In this document: one piece after another, positions 60,446-64,000 of the stretch
Numbering within the stretch: the stretch's first letter is position 1
Layout: every line of letters begins with the position of its first letter
Source: Bacteroidota bacterium
GTDB taxonomy: Bacteria > Bacteroidota > Bacteroidia > Chitinophagales > Chitinophagaceae
Assembly (NCBI GenBank): GCA_018267965.1
Contig: JAFDXK010000005.1
Span: 434,001-498,000, forward strand
Direction: 5' to 3'
Length of the DNA stretch: 64,000 nucleotides
Translations under genes and position numbers: made by a program
The notes under the pieces: model-generated
Databases searched by the model: none
Told to the model about the DNA's origin: nothing
Seen by the model: only the letters and a program-made list of their open reading frames with translations

Positions 60446-61780
60446 ATGAAGCGTACCGCTTTTTTATCCTTGTTGCTCAGTGCCGCGCTATTTGCCGGCA
60501 ATGCAAATGCAACCGGAAATATCAAATTCACAGAATTCGATTTACCTAATGGCTTGCACGTAATATTACATGAAGACCACTCTACTCCTATAGTAGCTGT
60601 ATCTGTTATGTATCACGTCGGTTCTAAAAATGAAGACCCTCAACGCACGGGCTTTGCACACTTCTTTGAACACTTATTATTTGAAGGTTCTGAAAACATT
60701 GGTCGTGGCGAGTACATGAAAATGGTACAGGCTAATGGTGGACAATTAAATGCCAATACATCTCAAGACCGCACTTTCTATTATGAAGTATTGCCTTCTA
60801 ACCAATTAGAACTTGCCTTATGGATGGAATCTGAGCGCATGCTACATGCGAAGATTGACATGGTGGGTGTGGAAACACAACGTAAGGTGGTGAAAGAAGA
60901 AAAGAAACAACGTTACGACAATACTCCATACGGGCAGTTATTGAATGTAGTATATGAAAATGCATATACTACTCACCCATATCGCTGGTCGCCGATAGGC
61001 AAGGAGCAATATATTGATAAAGCTACTTTGGATGAGTTCATGAATTTCTACAAAACATTCTATGTGCCTAACAATGCTGTATTATCTATTGCGGGTGATT
61101 TAGATGTTGCAAAAACAAAAGAACTCATTACCAAATACTATGGCGATATCCCTAAAGGAACAACTGCCATCCCTCGCCCTACAGAAGTAGAGCCAGAACA
61201 AAAAGCAGAAAAACGTGTTGAGTTTTATGACAACGTACAATTACCTGCTGTAATAGTTGCCTACCACACGCCTAAAATGGGTACTGATGACTGGTACGCT
61301 ATGCAATTATTGACACAAATGCTGTCGCAAGGCAAAAGCTCTCGTTTCCAAAAGGAAATAGTAGAGAATCAGCAAAAAGGCCTTGCAGTAGGCGCATTCA
61401 TGATACCAAATGAAGATCCGGGTGTTGCCTTTATGTATGGTATCACCAATCAGGGTGTAAAACCTGAAGAACTGGAAAAATCAATGATAGCCGAAGTAGA
61501 AAAAGTAAAAACCGCAGCTATTGGTAATGAAGAATATCAAAAACTGATGAACCAGGCAGAAAATGATTTTGTAACACAAAATCAGCGTGTACAGGGTATT
61601 GCTGAAAACCTGGCAACTTATTACACCTATATGCACAATGCAGACCTTATCAATACAGAATTAGAGCATTACACTAAAATCACTAAAGAAGACCTGAAGC
61701 GTGTTGCGAACAAATACTTTACGAAAGAAAATCGTTTGGTAGTTTATTATTTACCTAAAGCGCAACAAAAGAAAGGATAA
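60446..61780 (+). CDS. M16-family zinc metallopeptidase (catalytic)
   Basis: A 444-residue peptidase with a signal peptide (MKRTAFLSLLLSAALFAGNANA). The inverted zinc motif HFFEH (72-76) and the downstream Glu (151/152, KEEKKQR) are intact, with the expected spacing for M16. It degrades peptides, probably in the periplasm, as a heterodimer with the next gene product. ATG 60446 is chosen because the -7 box lies at 60420-60427. The second gene starts 36 bp after its stop, so the two form an operon. Confidence 0.93.
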   Translation: MKRTAFLSLLLSAALFAGNANATGNIKFTEFDLPNGLHVILHEDHSTPIVAVSVMYHVGSKNEDPQRTGFAHFFEHLLFEGSENIGRGEYMKMVQANGGQLNANTSQDRTFYYEVLPSNQLELALWMESERMLHAKIDMVGVETQRKVVKEEKKQRYDNTPYGQLLNVVYENAYTTHPYRWSPIGKEQYIDKATLDEFMNFYKTFYVPNNAVLSIAGDLDVAKTKELITKYYGDIPKGTTAIPRPTEVEPEQKAEKRVEFYDNVQLPAVIVAYHTPKMGTDDWYAMQLLTQMLSQGKSSRFQKEIVENQQKGLAVGAFMIPNEDPGVAFMYGITNQGVKPEELEKSMIAEVEKVKTAAIGNEEYQKLMNQAENDFVTQNQRVQGIAENLATYYTYMHNADLINTELEHYTKITKEDLKRVANKYFTKENRLVVYYLPKAQQKKG

Positions 61781-61816
61781 TCATTTTTTAAAAAGCTTCA
61801 ATCATTATATAAGAAT

Positions 61817-63913
61817 ATGAAAAAGTTAACTCTCTCTATATTTACAATAGCATTAGCGCTGAGTGCTTCTGCTCAAAAATTAGACCGTAGCATTCGCCCG
61901 AAGGCAGGTCCTGCCCCTGAAATCAAACTGGGCGATGCTGAAAGCTTTACACTTCCTAACGGATTGAAAGTATTTGTTGTTGAAAAACACAAATTACCTG
62001 TAGTTAGCTGCAGCATTCAGTTAGATATCAAACCTGCATTAGAAGGAGAAAAAACAGGCTATCGCAGCATGTTATCTGACTTACTTACCAGCGGCACTAA
62101 GACTCGTTCAAACGAGGAGCTTAATAAGCAAATAGATTTTATCGGTGCTAATATCAATGCATCTGACGAAGGTATGTATGGTAGCTGTTTGAAAAAACAT
62201 GCTGCGAAATTGATGGAGTTGATGAGCGATATAGCTATCAACTCAGATTTCAAACAAGACGAGCTGGATAAAATCAAAAAACGCACTTTATCTGGCTTGG
62301 AAGCTAATAAGAATGAACCCGACGATATGTTGAATAACGTGAGTGCGGTTTTAAACTTTGGCAAACAACATCCTTACGGTGAGGTTCCGACAGATGTAAC
62401 AGTAGGAAAGGTAACCCTTGCTGATTGCAAGAAATATTATGAAACCTACTTCCGTCCTAACGTAGCCTACATGGCACTCGTTGGTGATATTACTGTTGCT
62501 GAAGCAAAACAATTGGTAGAAAAACATTTTGGCGCATGGAAAAAAGCAGATGTGCCTGTAGCTACCTACTCTGATGCAGGTGCAGTTACATCTACACAAG
62601 TTGCTTTTGTACCACGTGAAGCTGCAGTACAAAGTGTTATCAATGTTACCTACGCTATTGATTTGAAACCAGGAACGCCTGATGTAATAAAAGCGCGTGT
62701 TACCAATTCAATATTAGGAGGTGGTTCTAATGGTCGTTTGTTCCTTAACCTACGCGAAAAACATGGCTGGACTTATGGTTCATACTCTTCTATCAACAAC
62801 GATGAACTGAAAGCACATTTTACAGCTTATGCAAAATGCCGCAATGTAGTTACAGATAGCTCTGTTGGCGAGATACTGGCTGAAATGCGTAAACTGCAAT
62901 CAGAAAAAGTATCTCAGGAAGAATTACAAAACCACTTGAACAACATCTCAGGCACATTTGCTATGGGATTGGAAAGTCCTCAAACAGTAGCGCAGTATGC
63001 GATTAACATTGAGCGTTACCACATGCCGAAAGATTACTATCAGAACTATCTGAAAAACCTGAATGCGGTAACAGTAGATGATGTAAATGAAATGGCTAAA
63101 AAATACATCAATGCTGATAAAGCCAACATAGTGGTAGTAGGCAATAAAGGTGATGTAGATAAAACATTAGTGAAATATGATGCTGATGGTAAAATTGATT
63201 ATTACGATAACTATGGCAATCCGCTGAAAGCATCAGAGTCTAAAGCACTACCTGCTAATCTTACAGCAGCCGAAGTCATCAAAAAGTATATAGCTTCTAT
63301 AGGTGGAGAAAAAGCTATTACAAGCATTAAAGACATCAAAACAGTAGGTAAAGGCACATTAAGTGTTCAGGGCCAGGAAATACCCCTCACTATTACTGAG
63401 ATGAAAAAAGCCCCTAACAAAATGATGTCGAAACTGGAAGGTATGGGTATGACCTTATCGAAAAATGTATTTGACGGTACTAAAGGCTACCAGGAACAAC
63501 AAGGACAGAAAAAAGACATGACTCCGGAAGAAATACCAGGAGCTAAGGCAGAAGCTGATATTGCTGCTGAGTTGCACGCTGATAAATTGGGTATTAAACG
63601 TACATTAACAGGAATGGATAAAGTAAATGATGCAGATGCCTATGTAGTAGAAGTTATCAATGCAAAAGGTGATAAAAGCACTGAGTATTATGATGCTGCT
63701 ACCGGATACCGTGTTAAAAAAGTAGAAAACAATGAAGGTGCTACGCAAACCATTGAGTATAACGACTACAAAGAAATAAGCGGCTCTGGTGGTTATAAAA
63801 TACCAAACAGCTTAAAAATGACTATTTCAATGCAGGGCGGCAGCATGGTAATTAGTGAAAAAGTAGAAACTGCAGAAGTAAATAAAGGTATAGCAGATAC
63901 AGAGTTCAACTAA
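61817..63913 (+). CDS. M16-family non-catalytic partner with C-terminal LolA-like domain
   Basis: A 698-residue secreted protein (signal peptide 1-19, SASAQ). Residues about 30-440 form two M16 domains. At the position of HxxEH the sequence reads KTGYRSMLSDLLTSG, so zinc binding is lost; the substrate-binding R/Y motif (GRLFLNLREKHGWTYGSYS, about 300-318) is retained. Residues about 475-698 form an added beta-rich domain resembling lipoprotein-carrier/LolA-like folds (AAEVIKKYIASIGGEKAITSIKDI onward). It probably partners the upstream peptidase; the C-terminal domain is a common Bacteroidota addition of unknown role. Terminator follows 24 bp after the stop. Confidence 0.88.
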   Translation: MKKLTLSIFTIALALSASAQKLDRSIRPKAGPAPEIKLGDAESFTLPNGLKVFVVEKHKLPVVSCSIQLDIKPALEGEKTGYRSMLSDLLTSGTKTRSNEELNKQIDFIGANINASDEGMYGSCLKKHAAKLMELMSDIAINSDFKQDELDKIKKRTLSGLEANKNEPDDMLNNVSAVLNFGKQHPYGEVPTDVTVGKVTLADCKKYYETYFRPNVAYMALVGDITVAEAKQLVEKHFGAWKKADVPVATYSDAGAVTSTQVAFVPREAAVQSVINVTYAIDLKPGTPDVIKARVTNSILGGGSNGRLFLNLREKHGWTYGSYSSINNDELKAHFTAYAKCRNVVTDSSVGEILAEMRKLQSEKVSQEELQNHLNNISGTFAMGLESPQTVAQYAINIERYHMPKDYYQNYLKNLNAVTVDDVNEMAKKYINADKANIVVVGNKGDVDKTLVKYDADGKIDYYDNYGNPLKASESKALPANLTAAEVIKKYIASIGGEKAITSIKDIKTVGKGTLSVQGQEIPLTITEMKKAPNKMMSKLEGMGMTLSKNVFDGTKGYQEQQGQKKDMTPEEIPGAKAEADIAAELHADKLGIKRTLTGMDKVNDADAYVVEVINAKGDKSTEYYDAATGYRVKKVENNEGATQTIEYNDYKEISGSGGYKIPNSLKMTISMQGGSMVISEKVETAEVNKGIADTEFN

Positions 63914-63937
63914 TAGAAACTGACATTATATCTCATA

Positions 63938-63970
63938 AACCCGCTCAGTTACTGGGCGGGTTATTTTATT
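63938..63970 (+). terminator. Intrinsic terminator after the M16 operon
   Basis: AACCCGCTCAG (63938-63948) pairs with CTGGGCGGGTT (63952-63962), one G-U, 3-nt loop, followed by ATTTTATT. The remaining 30 bases hold nothing identifiable. Confidence 0.88.
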
Positions 63971-64000
63971 ATTTATAACCCAATAAGCCTTATTTAACGA

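Noticed and set aside
1-64000. Search for CRISPR arrays, insertion sequences, integrases, toxin-antitoxin pairs and prophage genes
   Set aside because: No regularly spaced repeat array, transposase, recombinase or phage structural gene was recognised; the HNH nuclease is solitary.

Overview
This window looks like core chromosome of a member of the Bacteroidota, probably the Chitinophagales/Chitinophagaceae side of the phylum (inference; no rRNA gene is present to confirm it). The signs are: promoters of the TAnnTTTG (-7) type instead of TATAAT; weak or absent Shine-Dalgarno sequences; a protein ending in the CHU_C / type B type IX secretion sorting domain; Bacteroidota-typical families (IPExxxVDY, DUF4175, DUF2723, MbnP-like, TonB_C-only secreted proteins, DUF6249); and lipoproteins with an SCKK-type lipobox. 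No insertion sequence, prophage, integrase or CRISPR array is visible.

Layout. 0.1-3.1 kb: an MbnP-like lipoprotein, a co-directional di-heme peroxidase and a convergent second di-heme peroxidase. 3.3-8.4 kb: a fused XRE/pentapeptide-repeat regulator, thioredoxin and DNA polymerase III alpha (dnaE). 8.4-8.75 kb: the only long gene-free stretch, with phased repeats. 8.75-15.5 kb: a lipoprotein, an outer-membrane-like protein with two tandem small Cys-rich lipoproteins, pabB, a Lys/Asp-rich low-complexity protein, purA, a band-7 protein and an IPExxxVDY protein. 15.6-29.1 kb: a DUF2723 membrane protein, tRNA-Cys, a MORN/TonB_C protein, an acyl-CoA carboxylase beta subunit, a T9SS cargo protein, an ABC-2 permease, a secreted amidotransferase-like protein and lgt.

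28.3-40.6 kb: the S10-spc ribosomal protein cluster on the minus strand, from rpsJ to rplO, then secY and map. The usual continuation (infA, rpmJ, rpsM, rpsK, rpsD, rpoA, rplQ) is absent; lgt lies there in convergent orientation. The cluster has a well-formed promoter before rpsJ, a candidate internal promoter before rplX, and hairpins between rpsJ/rplC, rplF/rplR and rplO/secY.

40.7-64 kb: a TonB_C protein, a membrane di-heme cytochrome c, an HD hydrolase, a YitT protein, rarA, a thioredoxin-like protein, a DUF4175 coiled-coil giant, a MutS2 protein lacking the Smr domain, an AT-rich HNH endonuclease, a MocR regulator divergent from a transporter/BCAT/GNAT/PhzF/DinB gene run, an ECF sigma factor with a likely membrane anti-sigma partner, a HAD phosphatase, and a pair of M16 peptidases (one with the zinc motif, one without).

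Most of the window is ordinary housekeeping. The parts most worth a second look are the dnaE upstream repeats, the MbnP/peroxidase cluster, the HTH-pentapeptide regulator with a nearby 21-bp dyad, the regulatory hairpins in the ribosomal cluster, the RGG-like tail on S3 and the MocR-controlled gene run. Promoter positions were used to correct several start codons. Two to five genes appear to have essentially leaderless transcripts.
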